DNA of 32,305 bases from Streptomyces sp. WAC06614. GTDB lineage: Bacteria; Actinomycetota; Actinomycetes; Streptomycetales; Streptomycetaceae. This document shows positions 16,228 through 23,711 of the stretch, piece by piece (position 1 is the first letter of the stretch; the number at the start of each line of letters is the position of its first letter). The DNA lies in contig NZ_RPRY01000048.1 of assembly GCF_003949795.1 (NCBI RefSeq), positions 1 to 32,305 of the forward strand, given 5' to 3'. Below the pieces are notes generated by a model, which had not been told where the DNA came from, ran no database searches, and saw only the letters and a list, made by a program, of their open reading frames with translations. Position numbers and translations under genes: made by a program.

Positions 16228-17283
16228 TCAGGCCGGGCGGACCGCGCCGGCCCAGGGCATCGAGTCGACCGGGGCGATCCGCACGCTGGAGCCCGGGCGC
16301 GGGGCGTGGATCATCTGGCCGTTGCCGATGTAGAGCCCGACATGGGTGATGCCGGAGTAGAAGAAGACCAGGTCACCGGGGGCGAGCTGGCTCTTGGTGA
16401 CCCGCTGGCCGGCGTTGATCTGGGTGTAGGTGGTGCGCGGCAGCGACACCCCGGCCGAACGCCAGGCCGCCTGGGTCAGGCCGGAACAGTCAAAGGCGCC
16501 CGGCCCGGTCGCCCCCCACACGTACGGCTTACCGATCGCCCCGTACGCGAAGGCCACCGCCCGGGCGGCGCGCGAGCCGTCGGCCACCGGCGGGACCTGC
16601 GGGGCCTGCCGGGCGGCGCCCGGCGCGACCGCCGGGCCCGCGGCGGGGTCCTGCGCCTCGTAGCGGGCCCGTTCCTCGGCGGTCAGCTTGGCCAGCAGCT
16701 GCCGGGCGGCCGCGAGCTTGCCCTCGGCGGTGGCCTTGTGCCGGGCCAGCTCGGCCTGCCGCTCCCGCAGTTCGACCAGCCGCCCGGACGCCTGCGCCCG
16801 CAGCTTGCCGACCTCGTCCAGACCGCGTCGTACGGAGGCCAACTCGGCCGCGCTGCGGTCGCCGGCCCGGGTCATGAGGGCCATGCCCTCCAGGTACTGC
16901 TGGGGGTCGCGGGACAGGGCCAGCCGCAGCGCCGGGGTCAAGGCGCCGCTGCGGTACTGGGAGGCGGCGAGCGCGCCGAGGGCGGAGCGGGCGGTGTTCA
17001 GCCGGTCCGTCCTGCGGGCCGTCTCGTCGCGCAGCCCCTCCAGGGCCCGCTGCGCCTCGTCGGCCTTCTCCTTCGCCCCGTTGTACTGCTCGGCCGCCGC
17101 CTCGGCCTCCTCGTAGAGCCGGTCGACCTGCTCCTTGACCTGCGGGGCGGTGGGCCCGGGGTCGGCGTGCGAGGTGCCTTCGAAGGCGGTGGCGGTGGCA
17201 GCGCCCGCCAGGGCGAGGGTGGCGGCGGTACGGACCGTGCCGCCGGAGAGCGGGCGCTGCCTGGGCTTTCGATGACTGGCCAC
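16228..17283 (-). CDS. Secreted NlpC/P60 peptidoglycan endopeptidase with coiled coil
   Basis: The protein has 351 residues from the GTG at 17283. The signal peptide has a basic start (MASHRKPRQR), the core TAATLALAGAATATA and a likely cut after SHA (about residue 40). Residues 45-210 are a long charged coiled coil, as in RipA-type enzymes. After an Ala/Pro linker, the NlpC/P60 domain (about 236-351) has AYGAIGKPYVWGATGPGAFDC with catalytic Cys266, His314 in ITHVGLYIG, and His326 as probable third residue. Such enzymes cut stem peptides during division, growth or spore germination, and the coiled coil may control activity. It is convergent with the esterase gene. Confidence 0.93.
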   Translation of the reverse strand: MASHRKPRQRPLSGGTVRTAATLALAGAATATAFEGTSHADPGPTAPQVKEQVDRLYEEAEAAAEQYNGAKEKADEAQRALEGLRDETARRTDRLNTARSALGALAASQYRSGALTPALRLALSRDPQQYLEGMALMTRAGDRSAAELASVRRGLDEVGKLRAQASGRLVELRERQAELARHKATAEGKLAAARQLLAKLTAEERARYEAQDPAAGPAVAPGAARQAPQVPPVADGSRAARAVAFAYGAIGKPYVWGATGPGAFDCSGLTQAAWRSAGVSLPRTTYTQINAGQRVTKSQLAPGDLVFFYSGITHVGLYIGNGQMIHAPRPGSSVRIAPVDSMPWAGAVRPA

Positions 17284-17363
17284 GCGGCCTTCACGTCCTT
17301 CCCCTGTCAGGTGGGTCTTGGGGGAGGACGCTAAACCTCGGGGTCACGGCCGGCTGCCGAGAT

Positions 17364-17382
17364 GATCCGAAGTGTTCGGATC
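17364..17382. promoter_or_regulatory. Palindrome upstream of the NlpC/P60 gene
   Basis: GATCCGAA and TTCGGATC form perfect 8-base arms around GTG, about 80 bases upstream of the NlpC/P60 start. It could be an operator, or the end of the neighbouring minus-strand transcript. Confidence 0.4.
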
Positions 17383-17442
17383 CGACCGGGTCGCGACCGC
17401 CGCCGACCGGCCGGTGGTGGAACCGGGCCGGAACGGGAGGTG

Positions 17443-17500
17443 CTCAGGCGCTCAGCGACTCAGGCGCTCAGGGCGGGGGCCCAGTGGCTCAGGCGCTCAG
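17443..17500. repeat. Three copies of a 13-bp repeat at the end of the small membrane gene
   Basis: CTCAGGCGCTCAG occurs at 17443, 17459 and 17488. The last copy contains the stop codon of the gene at 17497-17850, so the other two look like slippage copies of the gene end. Confidence 0.85.
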
Positions 17501-17850
17501 TGCCAGAGGAGCGCGATGAAGATGTTGGCCACGGTCAGGCCGCCGACCGCACCGAAGAGCGCCTTCTCGACCCGCTCCTCGTCCCGCTTGACGTAGACGA
17601 GGGCGAGGACCACGAACAGGACCGCGAGCTTCACGCCGATCTTGACGTGGTGGAGACTCCCGCCGTCCATCTCCCGCAGGCCCACCAGGACCATGCCGGT
17701 GAGCAGCATGGTCAGCGCACCGTGCAGCATGCCGGGCGTGAACCGCGCGGTGCCGGTGCCCATCGCCTTCATCTGGCCGAGGAAGCCGCCGAGCAGGGCC
17801 GCTATGCCGATGATGTGCAGGCCGACGAAGACGCTGATGAGGACGCTCAT
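17497..17850 (-). CDS. Four-TM integral membrane protein, family not recognised
   Basis: The protein has 117 residues. Four hydrophobic segments are visible: LISVFVGLHIIGIAALLGGFLG, LHGALTMLLTGMVLVGL, VKIGVKLAVLFVVLALVYV and AVGGLTVANIFIALLWH. His residues in helices 1 and 2 and in the loop before helix 3 are spaced as in small membrane-bound redox proteins, but this is weak evidence. The ATG at 17850 has no ribosome binding site, and TACGCT ends 7 bases before it, so the mRNA is probably leaderless. It stands alone between the NlpC/P60 and hydrolase genes. Confidence 0.8.
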   Translation of the reverse strand: MSVLISVFVGLHIIGIAALLGGFLGQMKAMGTGTARFTPGMLHGALTMLLTGMVLVGLREMDGGSLHHVKIGVKLAVLFVVLALVYVKRDEERVEKALFGAVGGLTVANIFIALLWH

Positions 17851-17857
17851 ACGGGGG

Positions 17858-17863
17858 AGCGTA
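17858..17863 (-). promoter_or_regulatory. -10 box of a leaderless transcript
   Basis: On the minus strand TACGCT (17863-17858) is followed by 7 bases and then the ATG at 17850, the spacing seen in leaderless actinobacterial promoters. Confidence 0.4.
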
Positions 17864-17916
17864 CGGGGGGCGCCCGGACCGGCCGCGGGCGGGGTCCGCG
17901 GGGTCCTGGCACGTGT

Positions 17917-18837
17917 TCAGTTCCGGGCGGGGCCGCCGCCGGCCGTCCGCAGGAACGGCAGCAGCTCGGCGAGGACCGCCTCCGGCTGCTCCTCGGGCAG
18001 GTAGTGGCCGCAGTCGTCGATGCGGACCACCCGGGTGTCGGTGCCGTGGGCGGGGACGGCGGCGCGCAGCGCCTCGTAGTTGCTGCGGTCGCCGCCGAGC
18101 GCGAGCAGCGGCACGGTCACCGGGTCGTACGTGCGCAGGTCGGCGACGTCCTGCGGGAAGGCGCGGTACCAGTCGTTGCCCGCCCGGACCGCCTCGGCCG
18201 AGTCGTAGGCGCGGGCGTAGACGGCCCGGGAGCGGGCGTCGATGCGGTCGGGGTCGGCCGCGCCATGGGTGAAGAGCCAGTCCAGCAGGAGGCGGTAGCG
18301 CCCGGCGAGCAGGGCCTCGGGCAGCCCGTGCACCTGGTTGAACGCGAACCACCACAGGTGCCGTCGGCCGTCCTGCGGCAGCAGGGTCAGCTCCGCCCAG
18401 CCGTCGTCGGGGTGGGAGACGTCGAGGAGGGTGACGCTGCGGGTGGCCTCCGGGTGGTTGGCGGCGTGCGCGTGGGCGACCATCGCGCCGATGTCGTGGC
18501 CGACCAGATGGGCGGAGGCGATGCCCAGCCGGCCCAGGAGCGCGTGCACGTCGGCCGCCATCGTCCGCTTGTCGTAGCCGGTCTCCGGCTTGGCCGAGCC
18601 GCCCATGCCGCGCAGGTCGACGGCGAGCACCCGGTGGTGGCGGGCCAGCTCCGGCAGCACCTTGTGCCACTGCCACCAGGTCTGCGGCCAGCCGCCGAGC
18701 AGCACCACGGGCGCGCCGGGGCCGCTGCCGCCCTCGACGTAGTGCAGCCGGGTGCCGTTCACGTCGGCGTGGGCGCTGGTGAAGGCGCCGTCGAGGGAGG
18801 CGGCGAGCGCGGCGTCGGACAGGTCGTGCGGGGACAT
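17917..18837 (-). CDS. Alpha/beta hydrolase of the epoxide hydrolase / haloacetate dehalogenase type
   Basis: The protein has 306 residues; the ATG at 18837 is preceded by GAGGA. The nucleophile elbow is GHDIGAM with Asp115, not Ser, which points to epoxide hydrolases and haloalkane/haloacetate dehalogenases. GGWPQTWWQW matches their HGWP oxyanion motif with Gly in place of His. Asp250 and His278 (CGHYLPEE) complete a triad, and VDLRGMGGSAKP is typical. The cap domain carries Trp and Tyr residues that could bind a substrate. It is divergent from an ArsR regulator and its promoter overlaps ArsR-type palindromes, so it is probably induced by a small organic compound. The substrate is unknown. 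Confidence 0.88.
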   Translation of the reverse strand: MSPHDLSDAALAASLDGAFTSAHADVNGTRLHYVEGGSGPGAPVVLLGGWPQTWWQWHKVLPELARHHRVLAVDLRGMGGSAKPETGYDKRTMAADVHALLGRLGIASAHLVGHDIGAMVAHAHAANHPEATRSVTLLDVSHPDDGWAELTLLPQDGRRHLWWFAFNQVHGLPEALLAGRYRLLLDWLFTHGAADPDRIDARSRAVYARAYDSAEAVRAGNDWYRAFPQDVADLRTYDPVTVPLLALGGDRSNYEALRAAVPAHGTDTRVVRIDDCGHYLPEEQPEAVLAELLPFLRTAGGGPARN

Positions 18838-18866
18838 GGCGGGTCCTCACTTCGTGGGCTCGGTGA

Positions 18867-18887
18867 CCGTACGAACTTTTCGTACGG
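18867..18887. promoter_or_regulatory. Operator 1, probable ArsR-family site
   Basis: CCGTACGAA and TTCGTACGG form a perfect palindrome with a 3-base centre. It lies just downstream of the expected start of the hydrolase transcript. Confidence 0.7.
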
Positions 18888-18902
18888 ACGGCGACGAGAA
18901 AG

Positions 18903-18932
18903 ACCGTACGAGATCTTCGTACGGTTGGTCAA
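18903..18932 (-). promoter_or_regulatory. Promoter of the alpha/beta hydrolase gene
   Basis: On the minus strand TTGACC (18932-18927) and TACGGT (18908-18903) are 18 bases apart. Operator 2 fills the spacer and overlaps the -10 box. Confidence 0.6.
18904..18924. promoter_or_regulatory. Operator 2, probable ArsR-family site
   Basis: CCGTACGAG and TTCGTACGG around ATC match operator 1 with one arm change. Binding here would block RNA polymerase at the hydrolase promoter. Confidence 0.7.
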
Positions 18933-18948
18933 TGCCCGGCGGGCCATT

Positions 18949-18969
18949 CCGTACGAGATCTGCGTACAG
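18949..18969. promoter_or_regulatory. Operator 3, degenerate ArsR-family site
   Basis: CCGTACGAG-ATC-TGCGTACAG keeps the left arm but is changed at three positions of the right. It ends 7 bases before the ArsR start codon, suiting autoregulation. Confidence 0.6.
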
Positions 18970-18976
18970 TGGAGCC

Positions 18977-19300
18977 ATGGCCGCCACCACCGAGCTGACG
19001 CACCCCCGGACCGACCGCATCGACCTGGTCGAGGTCCTGGCGGCGCTCGGGCATCCCGCCCGGCTGGAGATCGTCCGCAAGCTCGCCGCGGCCGGGGAGT
19101 CGTACTGCGGCGAGGTCGTGCCCGACCTGCCGCGTTCCTCCGTCACGCACCACCTGAAGACGCTGCGCGAGAGCGGTGTGATCACCCAGCGCCCGGGCGG
19201 GCGCAAGCTCTACCTGGCGCTGCGCCGCGAGGACCTCGACGCCCGTTTCCCCGGGCTGCTGGAGCTCGTCCTGGGGCTGGCCGGGCGGGACGTGCCGTAG
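18977..19300 (+). CDS. ArsR-family winged-helix repressor
   Basis: The protein has 107 residues, typical for ArsR. The ATG at 18977 has a close GGAG; an ATG at 18932 is in frame but would place the operators inside the gene. The winged helix runs LEIVRKLAAAGESYCGEVV, then recognition helix SSVTHHLKTLRESGVI, then the wing RPGGRKLYLALR. The metal signature ELCVCDL of metal-sensing members is absent; only Cys44 is present, so the signal is likely not a thiophilic metal. It is divergent from an alpha/beta hydrolase with three palindromes in the 139 bases between, so self-repression and control of the hydrolase are expected. Confidence 0.9.
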   Translation: MAATTELTHPRTDRIDLVEVLAALGHPARLEIVRKLAAAGESYCGEVVPDLPRSSVTHHLKTLRESGVITQRPGGRKLYLALRREDLDARFPGLLELVLGLAGRDVP

Positions 19301-19334
19301 CGCACGTGCACCGATTTCGCCACGCCGGGACCGC

Positions 19335-19357
19335 GTGTCGGTGGGGAGCCCTAGACT
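19335..19357 (+). promoter_or_regulatory. RecA-independent DNA-damage (PafBC-type) promoter of pcrA
   Basis: GTGTCGGTG (19335-19343), 8 bases, then TAGACT (19352-19357) matches tTGTCRgtg-N8-TAnnnT at every position except the first T. Transcription would start at, or one to three bases before, the ATG at 19367. Confidence 0.7.
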
Positions 19358-19366
19358 CGGAAGGCG

Positions 19367-21835
19367 ATGAGCAGCCTCTTTGACGACAGCTTCCTGGCGG
19401 ACCTCTCCCCGGCCGACGAGGAACCCCCGCCCCCGCCCGAGGACCACGCCCCGGAGGCGGGTGCGGACGACCTCTTCGAGGGCCACTTCGACCTGCCCAT
19501 GTCCGGCGACCGGTACTACCGGGACGGCTCGGCCAAGCCGGTCATCGACCCGGAGACCCTGCTCCACGGGCTGAACGAGCAGCAGCGTGCCGCCGTCGTG
19601 CACGCCGGCTCGCCCCTGCTCATCGTCGCCGGCGCCGGCTCCGGCAAGACCCGGGTCCTCACCCACCGCATCGGGCACCTGCTCGCCGCCCGCGGCGTCC
19701 ACCCCGGCCAGATCCTCGCGATCACCTTCACCAACAAGGCCGCCGGGGAGATGAAGGAGCGCGTCGAGGCCCTGGTCGGCCCGCGCGCCCACGCCATGTG
19801 GGTGTCCACCTTCCACAGCGCGTGCGTGCGCATCCTGCGCCGCGAGTCCAAGAAGCTCGGCTTCACCTCGTCGTTCTCGATCTACGACGCGGCCGACTCC
19901 AAGCGGCTGATGGCGCTGGTCTGCCGGGACCTCGACCTGGACCCCAAGCGCTACCCGCCCAAGTCCTTCAGCGCCAAGATCTCCAACCTCAAGAACGAGC
20001 TGATCGACGAGGACGCCTTCGCCGGCCAGGCCGCCGACGGTTTTGAGAAGACCCTCGCCCAGGCGTACGCGATGTACCAGGGGCGGCTGCGCGAGGCCAA
20101 CGCGCTCGACTTCGACGACATCATCATGACCACGGTCCACCTGCTCCAGGCGTTCCCCGACGTCGCCGAGCACTACCGGCGCCGCTTCCGGCACGTCCTG
20201 GTCGACGAGTACCAGGACACCAACCACGCCCAGTACACCCTGGTGCGCGAGCTGGTCGGCCCCGGCTACCCGGACCTGCCGCCGGCCGAGCTGTGCGTCG
20301 TGGGCGACGCCGACCAGTCGATCTACGCCTTCCGCGGTGCGACCATCCGCAACATCCTCCAGTTCGAGGAGGACTACAAGGACGCGACCACCATCCTGCT
20401 GGAGCAGAACTACCGCTCCACGCAGACCATCCTGTCCGCCGCCAACGCCGTGATCGAGCGCAACGAGAACCGGCGTCCCAAGAACCTGTGGACGGACGCC
20501 GGCGCCGGCGCCACCATCACCGGCTACGTCGCCGACACCGAGCACGACGAGGCGCAGTTCGTCGCCGACGAGATCGACCGGCTCACCGACGCCGGCGACG
20601 CCAAGGCCGGCGACGTCGCGATCTTCTACCGCACCAACGCCCAGTCCCGTGTGTTCGAGGAGATCTTCATCCGGGTCGGCCTGCCGTACAAGGTCGTCGG
20701 CGGCGTCCGCTTCTACGAGCGCAAGGAGGTCCGGGACGTCCTGGCCTACCTGCGTGTCCTCGCCAACCCCGAGGACAACGTCCCGCTGCGGCGGATCCTG
20801 AACGTGCCCAAGCGCGGCATCGGCGAGCGTGCCGAGGCCATGGTCGACGCGCTGGCCCTGCGCGAGAAGATCACCTTCCCGCAGGCCCTGCGCCGGGTGG
20901 ACGAGGCGTACGGCATGGCCGCGCGGTCCACCAACGCGGTCAAGCGGTTCAACGTGCTGATGGACGAGCTGCGGACCATCGCCGAGTCGGGCGCCGGCCC
21001 CGCCGTGGTGCTGGAAGCGGTCCTGGAGCGCACCGGGTACCTGGCCGAGCTCCAGGCCTCGACCGACCCGCAGGACGAGACCCGGATCGAGAACCTCCAG
21101 GAGCTGGCGGCCGTCGCCCTGGAGTTCGAGCAGGCCCGCGGCGAGGACAATCCCGGCTCCCTGGCCGAGTTCCTGGAGCAGGTCGCCCTGGTCGCCGACT
21201 CCGACCAGATCCCGGACGAGGACGAGGACGGCACGGGCGTCATCACCCTGATGACCCTGCACACCGCCAAGGGCCTGGAGTTCCCGGTGGTCTTCCTGAC
21301 CGGCATGGAGGACGGGGTCTTCCCGCACATGCGGGCCCTCGGCCAGACCAAGGAGCTGGAGGAGGAGCGCCGGCTGGCCTACGTCGGCATCACCCGGGCC
21401 CGCGAGCGGCTGTACCTGACCCGCTCGGCGATGCGCAGCGCCTGGGGGACCCCCTCGTACAACCCGCCGTCGCGGTTCCTGGAGGAGATCCCGGACCAGT
21501 TCCTGCACTGGAAGCGGACGGGTGCGGTGCAGAAGCCGGCCGGTCCGATGTCGGGCGGGCGCGGTGCGGGCAAGGCCTCGTTCGGTACGTCGCCCGAGGC
21601 GTTCCTGTCGTCCGCGCGGACCAGGTCCGGACCGTCGGGCTTCGCCACGCGGCGGGCCACGGAGAAGCCGGTCGTCGCGCTCGCGGTCGGGGACCGGGTC
21701 ACGCACGACCAGTTCGGCCTGGGCACGGTCATGGAGGTCAAGGGGACCGGCGCGGACGCGCAGGCCACGATCGACTTCGGGGACGACAAGCCCAAGCGGC
21801 TGCTGCTGCGGTACGCGCCGGTGGAGAAGCTCTGA
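19367..21835 (+). CDS. pcrA: ATP-dependent DNA helicase of the UvrD/PcrA family
   Basis: The protein has 822 residues and is a 3'-5' superfamily 1A helicase for nucleotide excision repair and removal of stalled replication or transcription complexes. Motifs in order: Q motif GLNEQQRAAV (68-77), Walker A GAGSGKT (89-95), FTNKAAGEMKERV, VDEYQDTN (motif II), VVGDADQSIYAFRGA (III), EQNYRS (IV), TLHTAKGLEFPVVF (V) and RLAYVGITRAR (VI). The last 60 residues (VGDRVTHDQFGLGTV to DDKPKRLLL) are the Tudor-like domain that contacts RNA polymerase in PcrA. The first 60 residues are an acidic, Pro-rich extension. A damage-type promoter sits directly upstream, and a strong hairpin follows. Confidence 0.97.
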   Translation: MSSLFDDSFLADLSPADEEPPPPPEDHAPEAGADDLFEGHFDLPMSGDRYYRDGSAKPVIDPETLLHGLNEQQRAAVVHAGSPLLIVAGAGSGKTRVLTHRIGHLLAARGVHPGQILAITFTNKAAGEMKERVEALVGPRAHAMWVSTFHSACVRILRRESKKLGFTSSFSIYDAADSKRLMALVCRDLDLDPKRYPPKSFSAKISNLKNELIDEDAFAGQAADGFEKTLAQAYAMYQGRLREANALDFDDIIMTTVHLLQAFPDVAEHYRRRFRHVLVDEYQDTNHAQYTLVRELVGPGYPDLPPAELCVVGDADQSIYAFRGATIRNILQFEEDYKDATTILLEQNYRSTQTILSAANAVIERNENRRPKNLWTDAGAGATITGYVADTEHDEAQFVADEIDRLTDAGDAKAGDVAIFYRTNAQSRVFEEIFIRVGLPYKVVGGVRFYERKEVRDVLAYLRVLANPEDNVPLRRILNVPKRGIGERAEAMVDALALREKITFPQALRRVDEAYGMAARSTNAVKRFNVLMDELRTIAESGAGPAVVLEAVLERTGYLAELQASTDPQDETRIENLQELAAVALEFEQARGEDNPGSLAEFLEQVALVADSDQIPDEDEDGTGVITLMTLHTAKGLEFPVVFLTGMEDGVFPHMRALGQTKELEEERRLAYVGITRARERLYLTRSAMRSAWGTPSYNPPSRFLEEIPDQFLHWKRTGAVQKPAGPMSGGRGAGKASFGTSPEAFLSSARTRSGPSGFATRRATEKPVVALAVGDRVTHDQFGLGTVMEVKGTGADAQATIDFGDDKPKRLLLRYAPVEKL

Positions 21836-21854
21836 GGCTTCGGGGTACGGGGTG

Positions 21855-21880
21855 CTGCGGCCCGCGGGTGCGGGCCGCAG
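21855..21880. terminator. Bidirectional terminator between pcrA and the M23 gene
   Basis: CTGCGGCCCGC (21855-21865) and GCGGGCCGCAG (21870-21880) form a perfect 11-bp stem with a 4-base loop, between convergent genes. Confidence 0.75.
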
Positions 21881-21938
21881 GAGCCTGGGCCTGGGCCTCG
21901 GTCCCGGCCGGCGGTCGGTCGGGGTTCGGGCCCGGAGG

Positions 21939-23489
21939 TCAGTTGGGGTTCAGGCCGTGGGCGCGGAGCCAGGAGCTCGGGTCGATCGGCGAACCGCCGC
22001 CCGGGCGCACCTCGAAGTGCAGGTGCGGGCCGGTGGAGTTGCCGGAGTTGCCCGAGTAGGCGATCACGTCACCGGCCTTGACCTTGCCCGAGCGGATCTT
22101 GGCGCTGCTGAGGTGGCAGTACCAGGTCTCGGTGCCGTCGGGGGCGGTGAGTATCACCATGTTGCCGTAGGCGCTGTTCCACTGGGTGCGCACGGTGCCG
22201 TCCGTGGCGGCCATGACCGGGGTGCCGTAGGCGACGGGGAAGTCGATACCGGTGTGCAGCGACATCCAGTTGACGCCGGACTGGCCGTACCCGGCGCTCA
22301 GGCCGTGCTGGGCGACCGGCAGGGCGAACTTCGGGCGGGCCGCCTCCTTGGCCGCGGCCTCCGCCTCGCGCTTCTTCTTCTCCAGCTCCTGGCGCTCGCG
22401 CAGGTCGATGCGCTCCTGGGTGCGGCTCGCGCGGTCGGCGAAGTCGCCCGCGTCCGCGCTGAGCGCGGTCAGCTGGGTGTCGAGCTTGTTGTTGGCGGCG
22501 ACCGGCTTGACCGAGGCCGGGTCGGGCGCGGCCATCGTGGTGGTGTCCTCGCCGCTCTTGCTGCCGCCGGTCAGTCCGCTGACGGAGGCGGCGGCCACGC
22601 CGGCGACGCCCATCACGCAGACCGAGGGCACGGCCACGGTGAGCAGGGCGGAACGCTTCGCCGGGGTGCGGCGGCGGCTGCTGCCGCCGCCCTTGCCCGC
22701 GGCCCGGCGCGCGGAGCGCGGGAGCGACGCGGACTCGGCGGCGATCGCCGCGGCCGACATCGTCATGGTCTCGGCGGCGTGCACGTCCTGCTGCGGCGCG
22801 GGCGCGGGCGCGTCGGCCAGTCCGTCCGGGGTGACGTCGATGCCGAACTCGTCGTCGGCCACGGCCTCGAAGGTGGCGGTGGCTTCGTAGGGGGCGGCGT
22901 CGAAGGCGGGCGCCTCGAAGGAGGGCGCTTCGAAGACGGCGGTGGCCTCGTAGGACGGGGCTTCGTAGGGCGCGGTGGGCGCCTCGAAGGTGGTGGTCGC
23001 CTCGTAGGACGCGGCCTGCTGCTCGTAGGCGGGGTAGTCGTAGCCGGCCTCGGGCTGGAACTGCCGGCCGAGGTCCTCGTGCGACGGCACGGACTCCTGC
23101 GGCACGCTGTTCCAGGCGGTGGCGTCGTAGGCGCCGGTCTCGGTGCCGGTGGTGCCCATGCCCATGCCCGGCACGGACCAGTGGCCGGTCTGCTCGGCGG
23201 AGGGGTCGTACCCGAAGGACGAACCCTGGTAGTCGGTGGACCACTGGCCCGTGGCGTCCTGCGGTGCGGACTGCGGCGGGATGGTGGTCAGGTAGCTCTC
23301 CTGCGGCGTGGCCGCGGCCCAGGCGGTGGCGTCGTAGGCGCCGGTGTCGTGGGAGCCGTAGGCGGTGTAGTCGTACCCCTGGCCCTGCGTTTCAAAGGAA
23401 CCGTAGGACACATCACCAGCGAAAGTGGTGGTGGAGAGGCCGTCATACCCGGGATCCGGGTACTGGCCCGGGGAGGGGCGGTCGTTCAC
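21939..23489 (-). CDS. M23 zinc metallopeptidase (LytM type) with long cytoplasmic N-terminus
   Basis: The protein has 516 residues from the GTG at 23489, which is preceded by a purine-rich stretch; an in-frame ATG at 23633 would add 48 unlikely residues. Residues 1-280 are disordered, acidic and Tyr-rich, with repeats such as TGAYDATAW (49-57 and 118-126) and YEAT-x-x-FEAP. A basic stretch and one membrane helix (about 281-305) follow, so the repeats should lie inside the cell. A coiled coil (about 335-385) leads to the M23 domain with zinc ligands His412, Asp416 and His491 (HLHFEV), plus His459 and His489. It should cut peptidoglycan cross-links or act in division or sporulation. The internal tail could be a regulatory handle. 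Confidence 0.9.
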   Translation of the reverse strand: MNDRPSPGQYPDPGYDGLSTTTFAGDVSYGSFETQGQGYDYTAYGSHDTGAYDATAWAAATPQESYLTTIPPQSAPQDATGQWSTDYQGSSFGYDPSAEQTGHWSVPGMGMGTTGTETGAYDATAWNSVPQESVPSHEDLGRQFQPEAGYDYPAYEQQAASYEATTTFEAPTAPYEAPSYEATAVFEAPSFEAPAFDAAPYEATATFEAVADDEFGIDVTPDGLADAPAPAPQQDVHAAETMTMSAAAIAAESASLPRSARRAAGKGGGSSRRRTPAKRSALLTVAVPSVCVMGVAGVAAASVSGLTGGSKSGEDTTTMAAPDPASVKPVAANNKLDTQLTALSADAGDFADRASRTQERIDLRERQELEKKKREAEAAAKEAARPKFALPVAQHGLSAGYGQSGVNWMSLHTGIDFPVAYGTPVMAATDGTVRTQWNSAYGNMVILTAPDGTETWYCHLSSAKIRSGKVKAGDVIAYSGNSGNSTGPHLHFEVRPGGGSPIDPSSWLRAHGLNPN

Positions 23490-23527
23490 CAACTTCTCTT
23501 TCGCCTCGGCAGTGGGGGCCTGGGTGG

Positions 23528-23550
23528 CCGGGGAACGATGGATTCCCCGG
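23528..23550 (-). promoter_or_regulatory. Hairpin in the M23 gene leader
   Basis: CCGGGGAA (23528-23535) and TTCCCCGG (23543-23550) form an 8-bp stem with a 7-base loop, 39-61 bases upstream of the start. The leader could carry an RNA element; I do not recognise a known class. Confidence 0.35.
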
Positions 23551-23711
23551 AGGAGAGCAGTGGCGTGACTGTACCCGGCGGTCACTGGCAACGACAATCT
23601 TCCGAGTGCCTCGGGTCTTTCGGAACCGGGCATTCGGCCGCCTTTCGGTCACGGACTGATGTAGCCTTGGCCGTGAGTTCGAAATTCGTTCGACAAGCGG
23701 AGGGTTGTCCT

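Noticed and set aside
17284..17400. Possible riboswitch or strong promoter upstream of the NlpC/P60 gene
   Set aside because: Only a 19-bp palindrome and a lone TAGCGT were visible, without a -35 box or a known RNA core.
23490..23711. Possible c-di-AMP (ydaO) riboswitch upstream of the M23 peptidase gene
   Set aside because: Cell-wall hydrolase genes in Streptomyces can have this element, and a hairpin is present, but I could not find the conserved core with confidence. A covariance search with the ydaO-yuaA model would decide.
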